Source of the DNA: Hyphomicrobiales bacterium
Lineage (GTDB): Bacteria > Pseudomonadota > Alphaproteobacteria > Rhodobacterales > Rhodobacteraceae
NCBI GenBank assembly: GCA_003558415.1
Contig: PWLT01000135.1
Span: forward strand, 1-7,501
DNA length: 7,501 nucleotides
Direction of reading: 5' to 3'
Shown here: piece after piece, positions 1 to 7,501 of the stretch
Position numbering within the stretch: position 1 is the stretch's first letter
Layout of the letters: the number at the start of each line of letters is the position of its first letter
Program-made: the position numbers and the translations under genes
Notes under the pieces: model-generated
Databases searched by the model: none
Told to the model about the DNA's origin: nothing
The model's input: only the letters and a program-made list of their open reading frames with translations

Positions 1-21
1 CGCGGCCTGCTCGGCGACATC

Positions 22-24
22 TAG
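22..24 (+). other. In-frame amber (TAG) codon interrupting the recombinase frame
   Basis: Bases 1-42 in the recombinase frame read RGLLGDI, stop, RQLEHH, and then run into the MSGTMARLAFEL segment. In related integrases the stretch before the catalytic box has the pattern (D/E)I, a few residues, a (H/R)H pair, GT, then RLA. The homologous frame therefore seems to continue upstream through the stop. The stop is seen directly; the homology argument is from memory of the family. Confidence 0.6.
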
Positions 25-42
25 CGCCAGCTCGAGCACCAC

Positions 43-597
43 ATGTCCGGCACCATGGCCCGGCTGGCGTTCGAGCTGGCGCTAGGTACCGGAGCTGCCC
101 GGCAGGACGTGGCCCGGATGGGTTCGGCGAATCTGCGCGACGGGGCCGTCAGCTACTTGCGCGGCAAGACAGGCGGGCGCGTGGAGCTGCCCCTTGCACT
201 ACTGCCGGAGCTGGCGCGCGAGCTTGCCCAACACCCTGCCAAGCGCGCCGTGTTCATCACTCGGAGCGACGGTAAACCCTATTCCGTGGCCGGGTTCGGC
301 AATACGTTTCGGGACTGGATCGCAGCCGCGGGTTTGCCAGCCGAGTGCAGCCTTCATGGGCTGAGAAAGCATGGCGCGACCCGGCTTGCGGAGCGTGGCG
401 CGACCGAATGGCAGATCATGTCTTTCCTTGGCCATGAAAGCCCGAACGAGGCGCGTCGCTATGTGGCGAAGGTCAACCGCGTCACCATGGTGGCCGACGC
501 GCTGCGCCTTCTGCCGGGCGCAAACTTGCCCAACCTATCCGCTGAGTTGGACAAACCTGACCCGCAAGATACGGAAAAGAGGTCGAAAAATGTTTGA
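43..597 (+). CDS. Tyrosine recombinase (phage-type integrase), C-terminal catalytic domain; 5'-truncated, probably a remnant
   Basis: This would cut and rejoin DNA at an attachment site to move a genomic island or prophage. The 184 residues match the catalytic domain of tyrosine recombinases: TGAARQDVARMG (box I, residues 15-27), a beta-hairpin lysine K42 in RGKTGG, the HxxR motif H105-R108 in LHGLRK, H131 in FLGHES and the presumed nucleophile Y140 in ARRYVAK. Family members are usually 300-400 residues with an N-terminal core-binding domain, which is absent here. The frame is open from base 1 and reads as homologous sequence, but a TAG at 22-24 breaks it, so the ATG at 43 may be only the first ATG after a nonsense mutation. 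The family-typical box I arginine position holds Ala19, with Arg20 next to it. The gene stops 2 bp from a tRNA-Arg, which suggests its target. The family call is firm; whether it is active is doubtful. Confidence 0.8.
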   Translation: MSGTMARLAFELALGTGAARQDVARMGSANLRDGAVSYLRGKTGGRVELPLALLPELARELAQHPAKRAVFITRSDGKPYSVAGFGNTFRDWIAAAGLPAECSLHGLRKHGATRLAERGATEWQIMSFLGHESPNEARRYVAKVNRVTMVADALRLLPGANLPNLSAELDKPDPQDTEKRSKNV

Positions 598-599
598 TA

Positions 600-627
600 T
601 GGCGACCCCGGCAGGACTCGAACCTGC
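600..627 (-). other. Candidate attachment site (att) at the tRNA-Arg 3' end
   Basis: Tyrosine recombinases commonly integrate into the T arm and 3' end of tRNA genes and rebuild the tRNA on insertion. Here the recombinase stop codon (595-597) is 2 bp from the tRNA CCA end, with int and tRNA converging, an arrangement like that of int next to attP in lambda-type elements. The expected second copy of this stretch would lie left of the window; I see none inside it. The position is inferred from layout, not from a visible direct repeat. Confidence 0.4.
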
Positions 628-676
628 GACCATCGGTTTAGAAGACCGGTGCTCTATCCAGCTGAGCTACGGGGCC
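600..676 (-). tRNA. tRNA-Arg, anticodon UCU, CCA end encoded
   Basis: It delivers arginine at AGA (and by wobble AGG) codons. Read on the minus strand from 676 it folds into a full cloverleaf: acceptor GGCCCCG pairs with CGGGGTC (one G-U pair), the D stem is GCTC/GAGC with loop AGCTGGATA, the anticodon arm is CCGGT-CTTCTAA-ACCGA, the variable loop is TGGTC, and the T arm is GCAGG-TTCGAGT-CCTGC. The anticodon TCT lies at 640-642. The outermost anticodon-stem pair is a C-A mismatch. Discriminator G is at 603 and CCA is encoded at 600-602. The 3' end abuts the recombinase gene, which fits use of this tRNA as an integration site. Confidence 0.96.
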
Positions 677-694
677 ATGTCGCCGATCGCACGT

Positions 695-723
695 TCCTTG
701 CACCGAAAAACCTGCTGCGTCAA
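695..723 (-). promoter_or_regulatory. Possible promoter of tRNA-Arg
   Basis: On the minus strand a -35-like TTGACG (718-723) is followed 17 bp later by CAAGGA (695-700), a weak -10. This would start transcription about 12 bases before the tRNA. A second -35-like TTGACT lies just upstream (724-729). Alphaproteobacterial stable-RNA promoters often have a strong TTGAC element and a poor -10. The NDUFS4-like gene is codirectional upstream, so read-through is an alternative source. Confidence 0.4.
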
Positions 724-760
724 AGTCAAACCGCTCCGGCGCCATCGCAATCGGGAGGGC

Positions 761-1072
761 TCAATGCGTCCAGGTCTGCCGCCGGTTCGGGCTGAAATTC
801 TCACCATAGCCGCCCGGGCGCAGATTGGCCTTGCGCGGCTTGGGCCGGATCACGACGGCCTCGAGCCCGTGCTCGCGTGCATAGGCTTCGGCGGCTTCGC
901 GGCTGTCGAAGCCCAGCCGGATCTGACTGCGCATGTCGCCCGAACTGGTCCAGCCCATCAGCGGGTCGATCTCGCGCGGTGCTTCCGGCGTGTATTCCAG
1001 CACCCATTGCCGCGACATTGCCGGGCCCGATTGCGTGGCCGAACGTGCGGGGCGGTAGATTCTCGCGCGCAT
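761..1072 (-). CDS. NDUFS4-like accessory subunit of respiratory complex I (ETC complex I subunit family)
   Basis: This is a small subunit that associates with the peripheral arm of NADH:ubiquinone oxidoreductase. It is the bacterial counterpart of mitochondrial NDUFS4 (18 kDa, AQDQ), one of a few accessory subunits found in alphaproteobacteria such as Paracoccus. The 103-residue protein has the full family pattern: [16 protein letters not shown] at the N terminus, W23-[12 protein letters not shown] at 36-44, an Ala-rich helix around 58-69, and a C-terminal [12 protein letters not shown] end. Length is normal for bacterial members. I chose the ATG at 1070-1072 because MRARIYRP is the conserved start and GGGAG lies 8 bases upstream; the frame stays open further upstream but that part is not protein-like. 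It stands alone, away from any nuo operon, divergent from uvrB. Confidence 0.92.
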   Translation of the reverse strand: MRARIYRPARSATQSGPAMSRQWVLEYTPEAPREIDPLMGWTSSGDMRSQIRLGFDSREAAEAYAREHGLEAVVIRPKPRKANLRPGGYGENFSPNRRQTWTH

Positions 1073-1100
1073 CCCGGTGGCTCCCTCATCGACTCGCGCC

Positions 1101-1129
1101 CTTATCCCGTAGCCGGCGCCGGCGTGCAA
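1101..1129 (-). promoter_or_regulatory. Possible promoter of the NDUFS4-like gene
   Basis: On the minus strand TTGCAC (1124-1129) and GATAAG (1101-1106) are separated by 17 bp, as expected for a sigma-70-type promoter. A start near 1094 would give a leader of about 22 bases containing the GGGAG ribosome site. A perfect 12-bp palindrome GCCGGCGCCGGC (1112-1123) fills most of the spacer and could be an operator or chance GC richness. Confidence 0.4.
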
Positions 1130-1175
1130 GGACCAAGCATCTTGAACCGCAGCGCCTGAGCGGCATGTTAGGGAC

Positions 1176-1188
1176 AAGGAGATCCACG

Positions 1189-1191
<3 letters not shown>
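1176..1191 (+). promoter_or_regulatory. Ribosome binding site that fixes the uvrB start
   Basis: AAGGAG at 1176-1181 sits 7 bases before the ATG at 1189-1191. The uvrB frame is open back to 877, so this site decides the start. A second ATG at 1276 (MASDYEPAG) is closer to the E. coli start but has no comparable AAGGAG element in front of it. Confidence 0.8.
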
Positions 1192-3372
<2,181 letters not shown>

Positions 3373-3378
<6 letters not shown>

Positions 3379-3402
3379 GCGGGCGGCGACCGACCCTCAC
3401 CG
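3373..3402. repeat. 7-bp inverted repeat spanning two convergent stop codons (weak bidirectional terminator candidate)
   Basis: CGGTGAG (3373-3379) and CTCACCG (3396-3402) are perfect inverted copies with a 16-base loop. The uvrB TGA is in one arm and the permease 2 TGA in the other. The 18-bp gap between these convergent genes leaves little room for a separate terminator. There is no T tract on either side, so intrinsic termination is uncertain. Confidence 0.3.
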
Positions 3403-4542
3403 CGCGCGGCCGGCTCTGCCCGCCCCCTGCGGCAGCGAACCGGCCAGCGCCCGTCCCCGCCGCGTGAGCGCGAGCTGCTCGCCGCGTCGCTCGATCAGCC
3501 CGTCATCGAGGCAGTGCAGGATCGCGCGGCGCCCGCGCCGCACCGACCAGCGCAGATGCGCATCCAGCGCCGCCTCGGTGTTCTCGGCGGCAGCGGCGGC
3601 GGTATCCTCGTGATTGGCCAGATGCGCCACCAATGAGCGGCAATCATTGTCATGGCTTGCCCGACGCCGGCGCGAGGCACGCGCGATAAGCCCGTGGCGC
3701 GGCCCCAAGGCCAGCGCAAGCGCGAAGAACCCGCCCGTCGTCACCGCCATCATCCCGCCGATGGTGACGTTCCATTGCTCGGCCAGGACATAGCCGATCA
3801 CGGCCGAGGCGACCGCGATCGCGCAGGCCAGCGCGATGACCGCCGGGAGCCGGTCGCTGAGCAGCAGCGCCGCTGCAGGCGGCACGATCACGAAGGCGAT
3901 GAAGAGCACCACACCCACCGCATCGAAGGCCGCCACTGCGGTGACACTTGTCAGTGCAAGCAGCGCATAATAGAGCAGCCCCGGCGCGAAGCCGAGCGCG
4001 CCGGCGAGCATCGAATCGAAGGTGGCGAGCTTGAGTTCCTTGTAGAACAGGGCGATGAAGGCGGCATTGACCGCCGCCATCGCGGCGATGGTCACCAGCG
4101 CACGCGGCAGCTCCCAGGGGCCGATGCGCACCATGTCGAGCCAGATGAAGCCGATCTCGCCCAGCAGAACGGCGTGTTCGTCGATATGCACGTCTCGGGC
4201 GAACAGGCTGATCAGCAGCACGCCAAGCGCGAAGAAGGCCGGGAACACCAGCCCGATCGCCGCATCCATCTTCACCCGCCGCGTGCGCGCCAGAAGCTCG
4301 ATCACCGCGACCGCCGCAAGCCCCGACAGCGCCGCCCCGATGAGCTGGACGGGACCCGAGATCTCGCGGGTGAGCCACCAGACCAGAAAGATGCCGAGCA
4401 GGATCGAATGGCTGATCGCATCGGTCAGCATCGCCGAGCCGCGCAACACGAGGTAGGTGCCCGGCAGCGCCGCGGCGATGCCCACCAGCGCGCCGGTGGC
4501 GATGATCATCACGGCCAGATCGTCGAATGGCAGCCCCCACAT
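3397..4542 (-). CDS. mntD: Manganese/iron-type ABC transporter permease 2 with C-terminal winged-helix-like domain
   Basis: This is a membrane channel subunit of a cluster 9 (TroCD/MntCD/SitCD) metal importer. The 381-residue protein has many hydrophobic segments across residues 8-285 and the family signature near the N terminus (LPGTYLVLRGSAMLTDAISHSILLGI), plus VKMDAAIGLVFPAFFALGV. Plain MntD/ZnuB permeases are about 260-300 residues. The extra tail (about 287-381) is charged and soluble; residues 303-370 look like a winged helix (RRAILHCLDDGLIERRGEQLALTRRGRALA), so it may sense or regulate. I chose the ATG at 4540-4542, which overlaps the upstream permease stop as TGATG and has AGAGGGG 6 bases before it; a GTG at 4543-4545 would add one residue. 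mntD follows family order; the metal is not proven. It converges on uvrB. Confidence 0.9.
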   Translation of the reverse strand: MWGLPFDDLAVMIIATGALVGIAAALPGTYLVLRGSAMLTDAISHSILLGIFLVWWLTREISGPVQLIGAALSGLAAVAVIELLARTRRVKMDAAIGLVFPAFFALGVLLISLFARDVHIDEHAVLLGEIGFIWLDMVRIGPWELPRALVTIAAMAAVNAAFIALFYKELKLATFDSMLAGALGFAPGLLYYALLALTSVTAVAAFDAVGVVLFIAFVIVPPAAALLLSDRLPAVIALACAIAVASAVIGYVLAEQWNVTIGGMMAVTTGGFFALALALGPRHGLIARASRRRRASHDNDCRSLVAHLANHEDTAAAAAENTEAALDAHLRWSVRRGRRAILHCLDDGLIERRGEQLALTRRGRALAGSLPQGAGRAGRAR

Positions 4543-5675
4543 CACGCGCGCCCCTCTTCGCGTGCCTCAAGGCGCGCGGCCTCGGCGTGGCCGGCCTCGG
4601 TCAGCTCCCAATGCGGCGAGGTCTCGGGCGGGTGACGCACATCGCGGATCAGCCCGCGCGCCTCCAGCCGCGCCAGCGCCCGGCGCGTGGCCGCGCCGTG
4701 ATAGGCATCGACCATGCCCTGTTCGACGGGATAGGCGGGGTCGCGATGCTCCGCAGCCAGGCGGCGCAGGGTCACCAGCACACGCCGCGCGCGCAGGTTC
4801 CGCGCAGAGCGCAGGCGTGCCAGCCACTGCCATATGACGCCGCGTTCGGGCGCAAGCAGGATCGAGCCCGCCGCCAGCGCGCTCGCGGCCAGCACGATGA
4901 CCGGCCCGGTCGCGATCCCGCGCGCGCTGGCGCTGATCAGCGCGCCGAACAGCCCGGCGATGACTCCGAACGCGGCAGCGAGCACGACCATCGGCCCCAG
5001 CCGCTTGACCCATTGGCGCGCCGCCGCCGCGGGGGCGATGATCATCGCCGTCATCAGCACCACCCCGACCATCTGCAGCCCGACCACGATCGCCATGGCG
5101 ATCATCGCGGTCAGCGCGATCTCCAATGCCTGCACCGGGTAGCCCGAACTCGCCGCATAATCGGGGTCGAAGGCGATCAGCTTGAACTCCTTCCACAGCG
5201 CCGCGACCACCGCGAGCGACACCATCGTGACCCCGCCGATGATCCACAGATCCTAACGCAGGATCGCCGCGGCCTGACCGAACAGGAAGGTCGAAAGCCC
5301 CGCCTGCCCTGCCCCGCCGCGGCTCTGAGCGTAGCTCATGAGCACCACCCCGGCGGCGAAGAACACACCCAGCGCGATGCCCAGCGCGGCGTCCTGCTTC
5401 AACCGCGTGTGCCGCGCGATCAGCACCACGCTGAGCGCCGCAAGCCCGGCGGTGACGAAGGCCCCGGCGAGCATCCCGCCCAGTTCGCGGCCACCGGCGA
5501 TCATGAAGCCCAGAACGATCCCCGGCAACGCCGAATGGCTGAGCACGTCGCCCATCAGGCTCTGCCGACGCAGCACGGCGAAACTGCCCAGGACGCCGCT
5601 GATCACGCCCAGGAACGCCGCCCCGGCCATCACCGTGAGCAGGGTGTAATCGATGAGCCCCGCAAGCGGCGTCAT
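4542..5675 (-). pseudogene. mntC: Manganese/iron-type ABC transporter permease 1, interrupted by an in-frame TAG
   Basis: This is the partner channel subunit of the same importer. Reading through the stop, the gene would encode 377 residues: FAVLRRQSLMGDVLSHSALP with the family's SH motif, LKQDAALGIALGVFFAAGV, the KEFKLIAFD loop and the VGLQMVGVVLMTAMIIAPAAAA segment, all in correct order and in one frame. Codon 141 is TAG (5253-5255), so translation gives a 140-residue N-terminal half. The remainder has an ATG at 5225 that could re-initiate (227 residues), with GGCGGGG 5 bases before it. The C-terminal tail, roughly the last 95 residues, resembles a winged helix (TRRALARLEARGLIRDV, then HWELTEAGHAEA). 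The start overlaps the ATPase stop as ATGA, and the end overlaps permease 2. Options are pseudogene, sequencing error, suppressed stop, or a split permease. Confidence 0.85.
5253..5255 (-). other. In-frame amber (TAG) codon inside permease 1
   Basis: On the minus strand the frame reads AAILR, TAG, DLWIIGG. The nine codons between this stop and the ATG at 5225 continue without a frame change, and both flanks are normal permease sequence. A single base change would explain the stop, for example from TCG (Ser), TGG (Trp), CAG (Gln), AAG (Lys) or GAG (Glu). Confidence 0.9.
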
Positions 5676-6481
5676 CGCTCCCGCCCTGCGGCATCGTCAT
5701 CGGGCACGGCCATGCGCGAGGTCTCCACATCGAGCAGGGCCACCTGCCCGCCATAGGCCGCGCGCAGGTTCTCGGCGGTATAGACCGTCTCCACCGGCCC
5801 CTGCGCGATCACGCGCTGATTGAGCATGATCAGCCAGTCGAAATAGCGCCGCACCGTCTGCAGGTCGTGATGCACCACGATGACGGTGGAGCCCGCCTTG
5901 CGCAGGCTGCGCAGGATGTCCACGATGGCGCGTTCGGTGGTGGCATCCACCCCCGCCATCGGCTCGTCGAGAAACAGGATCTCGGCCTGCTGCACCAATG
6001 CGCGGGCGAGAAAGACGCGCTGCTGCTGGCCGCCCGAGAGCTTGCTGATCTGGCGGTCGGCGTAATCCTGCATCGCCGTCTGTTCGAGCGCGGCCATGGC
6101 GGCGGCACGCTCATTGCGGCCCGGTCGGCGGAACCATCCCAGCCGGCCATAAAGCCCCATCATCACCACATCGAGCACGGTCACCGGAAAGTCCCAGTCC
6201 ACGCTCGAGCGCTGCGGCACATAGGCGACCCGGCCGCGAATATCGCGGTAGCGCCGCCCGAAGAGGCGCACATGCCCCGCCACCGGGCGCACCAGCCCCA
6301 GCACCGCCTTGACGAGCGAGCTCTTGCCGGCGCCGTTGGGGCCGACGATGGCGGCCATGACGCCGGGCGGGATATCGATATCGATATCCCACAGCACCGG
6401 CGCATTGTCGTAGCTGACAGTCAGATCCTCGACATGCAGCGCCAGTTCGGGCTCGTGCAACTCGCTGCGCGTCTCGGTCAT
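5672..6481 (-). CDS. mntB: Manganese/iron-type ABC transporter ATP-binding protein
   Basis: This cytoplasmic subunit hydrolyses ATP to drive metal import through the two permeases. The 269-residue protein has every ABC motif: Walker A GPNGAGKSS (47-55), Q-loop Gln90 in VPQRSSVDWDFPVTV, signature LSGGQQQR (148-155), Walker B ILFLDEP (168-174) and the switch histidine His205 in VVHHDL. The stretch VPQRSSVDWDFPVTVLDVV with MMGLYGRLGWFRRP is characteristic of the MntB/SitB/YfeB/TroB branch rather than ZnuC. The start ATG at 6479-6481 has GAGGGA about 8 bases upstream. It lies 46 bp after the binding-protein gene and overlaps permease 1 by 4 bases (ATGA). A run of three Asp-Ile pairs at 32-37 is encoded by a 22-bp perfect palindrome. 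It should be functional, though its channel partner is interrupted. Confidence 0.95.
   Translation of the reverse strand: MTETRSELHEPELALHVEDLTVSYDNAPVLWDIDIDIPPGVMAAIVGPNGAGKSSLVKAVLGLVRPVAGHVRLFGRRYRDIRGRVAYVPQRSSVDWDFPVTVLDVVMMGLYGRLGWFRRPGRNERAAAMAALEQTAMQDYADRQISKLSGGQQQRVFLARALVQQAEILFLDEPMAGVDATTERAIVDILRSLRKAGSTVIVVHHDLQTVRRYFDWLIMLNQRVIAQGPVETVYTAENLRAAYGGQVALLDVETSRMAVPDDDAAGRER
6369..6390. repeat. 22-bp perfect palindrome inside the ATPase gene
   Basis: The segment is GGG, then a 16-base AT-rich core built from ATATCG-type units, then CCC, and is identical to its reverse complement. It encodes the Asp-Ile repeats (codons GAT ATC three times) near the start of the ATPase. The AT-rich core stands out in this GC-rich region. 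Coding need may explain it. Confidence 0.9.
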
Positions 6482-6527
6482 CAGTCGATCCCTCAGGCAG
6501 CTCGGCGCGCGGCGGCGTCACTCATCG
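6482..6527 (-). other. 46-bp spacer between binding-protein and ATPase genes
   Basis: It holds the ATPase ribosome site (GAGGGA, complement near 6490-6495). I see no convincing promoter or hairpin with a T tract, so the two genes are probably cotranscribed. Confidence 0.5.
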
Positions 6528-7501
6528 TCATGGCCCATCGTCCCCCACGGCGGCGGCCAGTGCTTCGGCCACCGTTTCGGGCAGCGGCGGCACCGATCCG
6601 CCCAGCGCCTCGGTGATCGTCGTGGTATTGGCGACGATCATTCCGATATAGGTGCCGTCTGGGGTTCCCGCATCGCCCATCGCATCGGAATAGAGCGCCC
6701 CGCCGATCTCCACCTCGTGGCCACGGTCGCGCACCGCCTCGCGCAGCGCCTCGATCGTGCGCGGGCTGATCGTGGTCTCGATGAAGACCGCGGGAACGCC
6801 GCGCTCGGCGACGATATCGGCAACCTCGCGGATATCCCCGATCGCGGCCTCGGTCTCGGTCGAGATGCCCTGAATTGCCACCTCCTCGATGTCATAGGCG
6901 CGGGCGTAATAGGCGAAGGCATCATGCGCGGTCACCAGCGCGCGATGCTGCTGCGGAATCGTGGCGATGCTGCTCCCCACCCAGTCGTGGAGCGCCTCCA
7001 GCCGCCCGCCATAGGACTGCCCGCGCGCCGCGATCCCGTCGCATTCGGGCACAAGGGCGCTCAACTCCTCGGCAAGCACCGGCACGGTGAGCGACCACAG
7101 GCGCACATCCATCCACAGATGCGGGTCGATGCCGTAGAGGTCGTCGGTCGTCAGCAGCTCGGCCGCCGGAACCGAGGCCGGCCCGACCGAAAGCGTGCGG
7201 GTGCGCCCCTCGAGCCCGTCGAGCACATTGCCAAGCTGGCCTTCGAGCCCGAAGCCCGCATAGAGGATCGCGTCGGCGTTGCGCAGCGCGCGCACATCCG
7301 AGGAGGTGGGCTGATAGAGATGCGGATCGGTGCCCGGCCCCATCAGGGCGCGCACCTCGGCGCAGGGACCGGCCAGTTCGGCCGCGACATCGGCGATCAT
7401 TCCGATCGTGGCGACCACCCGTGGAGGCTCACCCCCATCCGCCATGGCCGAACCCGCCCCCGCCACGCCCCCCAGCGCGATGCCGAAGGCGGCGGCGATC
7501 C
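6528..7501 (-). CDS. mntA: Periplasmic metal-binding protein of a manganese/iron-type ABC importer (TroA/PsaA/MntA family), 5' end outside the window
   Basis: This captures a divalent metal in the periplasm and hands it to the permeases. The frame is open to the right edge and codes for an Ala/Gly-rich hydrophobic segment ending SAMA before DGGEPP, an apparent signal peptide with an A-x-A cleavage site, so the true start lies beyond 7501. Counting from the GTG at 7466, the four expected metal ligands are His49 (TDPHLYQPT), His116 (IDPHLWMD), Glu230 (VFIETTISPRTIE) and Asp261 (YSDAMGDAG). The His-His-Glu-Asp set matches Mn2+ binders such as PsaA and MntC, and there is no His-rich loop as in ZnuA. 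No lipobox cysteine is seen, as expected in a Gram-negative. It is first in the operon order seen here; its promoter and any Mur/Fur or MntR site lie outside the window. Confidence 0.94.
   Translation of the reverse strand, partial: IAAAFGIALGGVAGAGSAMADGGEPPRVVATIGMIADVAAELAGPCAEVRALMGPGTDPHLYQPTSSDVRALRNADAILYAGFGLEGQLGNVLDGLEGRTRTLSVGPASVPAAELLTTDDLYGIDPHLWMDVRLWSLTVPVLAEELSALVPECDGIAARGQSYGGRLEALHDWVGSSIATIPQQHRALVTAHDAFAYYARAYDIEEVAIQGISTETEAAIGDIREVADIVAERGVPAVFIETTISPRTIEALREAVRDRGHEVEIGGALYSDAMGDAGTPDGTYIGMIVANTTTITEALGGSVPPLPETVAEALAAAVGDDGP

Noticed and set aside
1144..1158. Possible SOS (LexA) box upstream of uvrB
   Set aside because: Only one GAAC half-site (1144-1147) is present; the position 7 bases on reads CCTG, not GAAC.
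1142..1171. uvrB promoter TTGAAC with TGTTAG 18 bp later
   Set aside because: Transcription would start within the ribosome site, leaving almost no leader; too weak to call.
877..1188. Extension of uvrB upstream to 877
   Set aside because: Lies antisense to the NDUFS4-like gene, reads as Arg/Pro-rich sequence, and the strong AAGGAG site supports the start at 1189.
4567..5754. 395-codon minus-strand frame through the permease 1 region with no stop
   Set aside because: It is a shifted frame of the permease, full of Arg, Gly and Asp with no membrane segments; it does not rescue the TAG.
4527..5756. 409-codon open frame on the plus strand
   Set aside because: Very rich in His, Arg, Asp, Gln and Pro with no domain pattern; it is the antisense shadow of the two permeases.

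Overview
The window looks like chromosomal DNA of a high-GC alphaproteobacterium, most likely Rhodobacterales. I infer this from three things: a bacterial NDUFS4-type complex I accessory subunit (an alphaproteobacterial trait), the style of the tyrosine recombinase, and strong GC bias at third codon positions. No ribosomal or marker gene is present to settle the genus.

Layout. Bases 1-597 hold the C-terminal catalytic half of a tyrosine recombinase. It ends 2 bp from the CCA end of a tRNA-Arg(UCU) gene (600-676, minus strand). This is the usual edge of a tRNA-integrated genomic island, and the island would lie to the left, outside the window. From 677 to 3378 the content is housekeeping: an NDUFS4-like subunit (761-1072, minus) diverges from uvrB (1189-3378, plus) across a 116-bp spacer. 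From 3397 to the right edge runs a minus-strand manganese/iron-type ABC importer operon. In transcription order it is: substrate-binding protein (cut by the window edge), ATPase, permease 1, permease 2. The ATPase-permease 1 and permease 1-permease 2 junctions overlap by a few bases, which suggests translational coupling. uvrB and the operon converge with only 18 bp between their stop codons.

How the genes work together. The periplasmic protein would capture Mn2+ (His, His, Glu, Asp ligand set), two membrane permeases would form the channel, and the ATPase would power import. Both permeases carry C-terminal cytosolic tails that read like winged helix-turn-helix domains. This recalls the chlamydial YtgCR permease-repressor fusion and is the most interesting architecture here.

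Two reading frames are broken by in-frame TAG codons: the recombinase (22-24) and permease 1 (5253-5255, minus). The seven real genes all end in TGA. Two gene-inactivating mutations, or sequencing errors, are the simplest reading. I see no clearly new defence or mobile system in this window.
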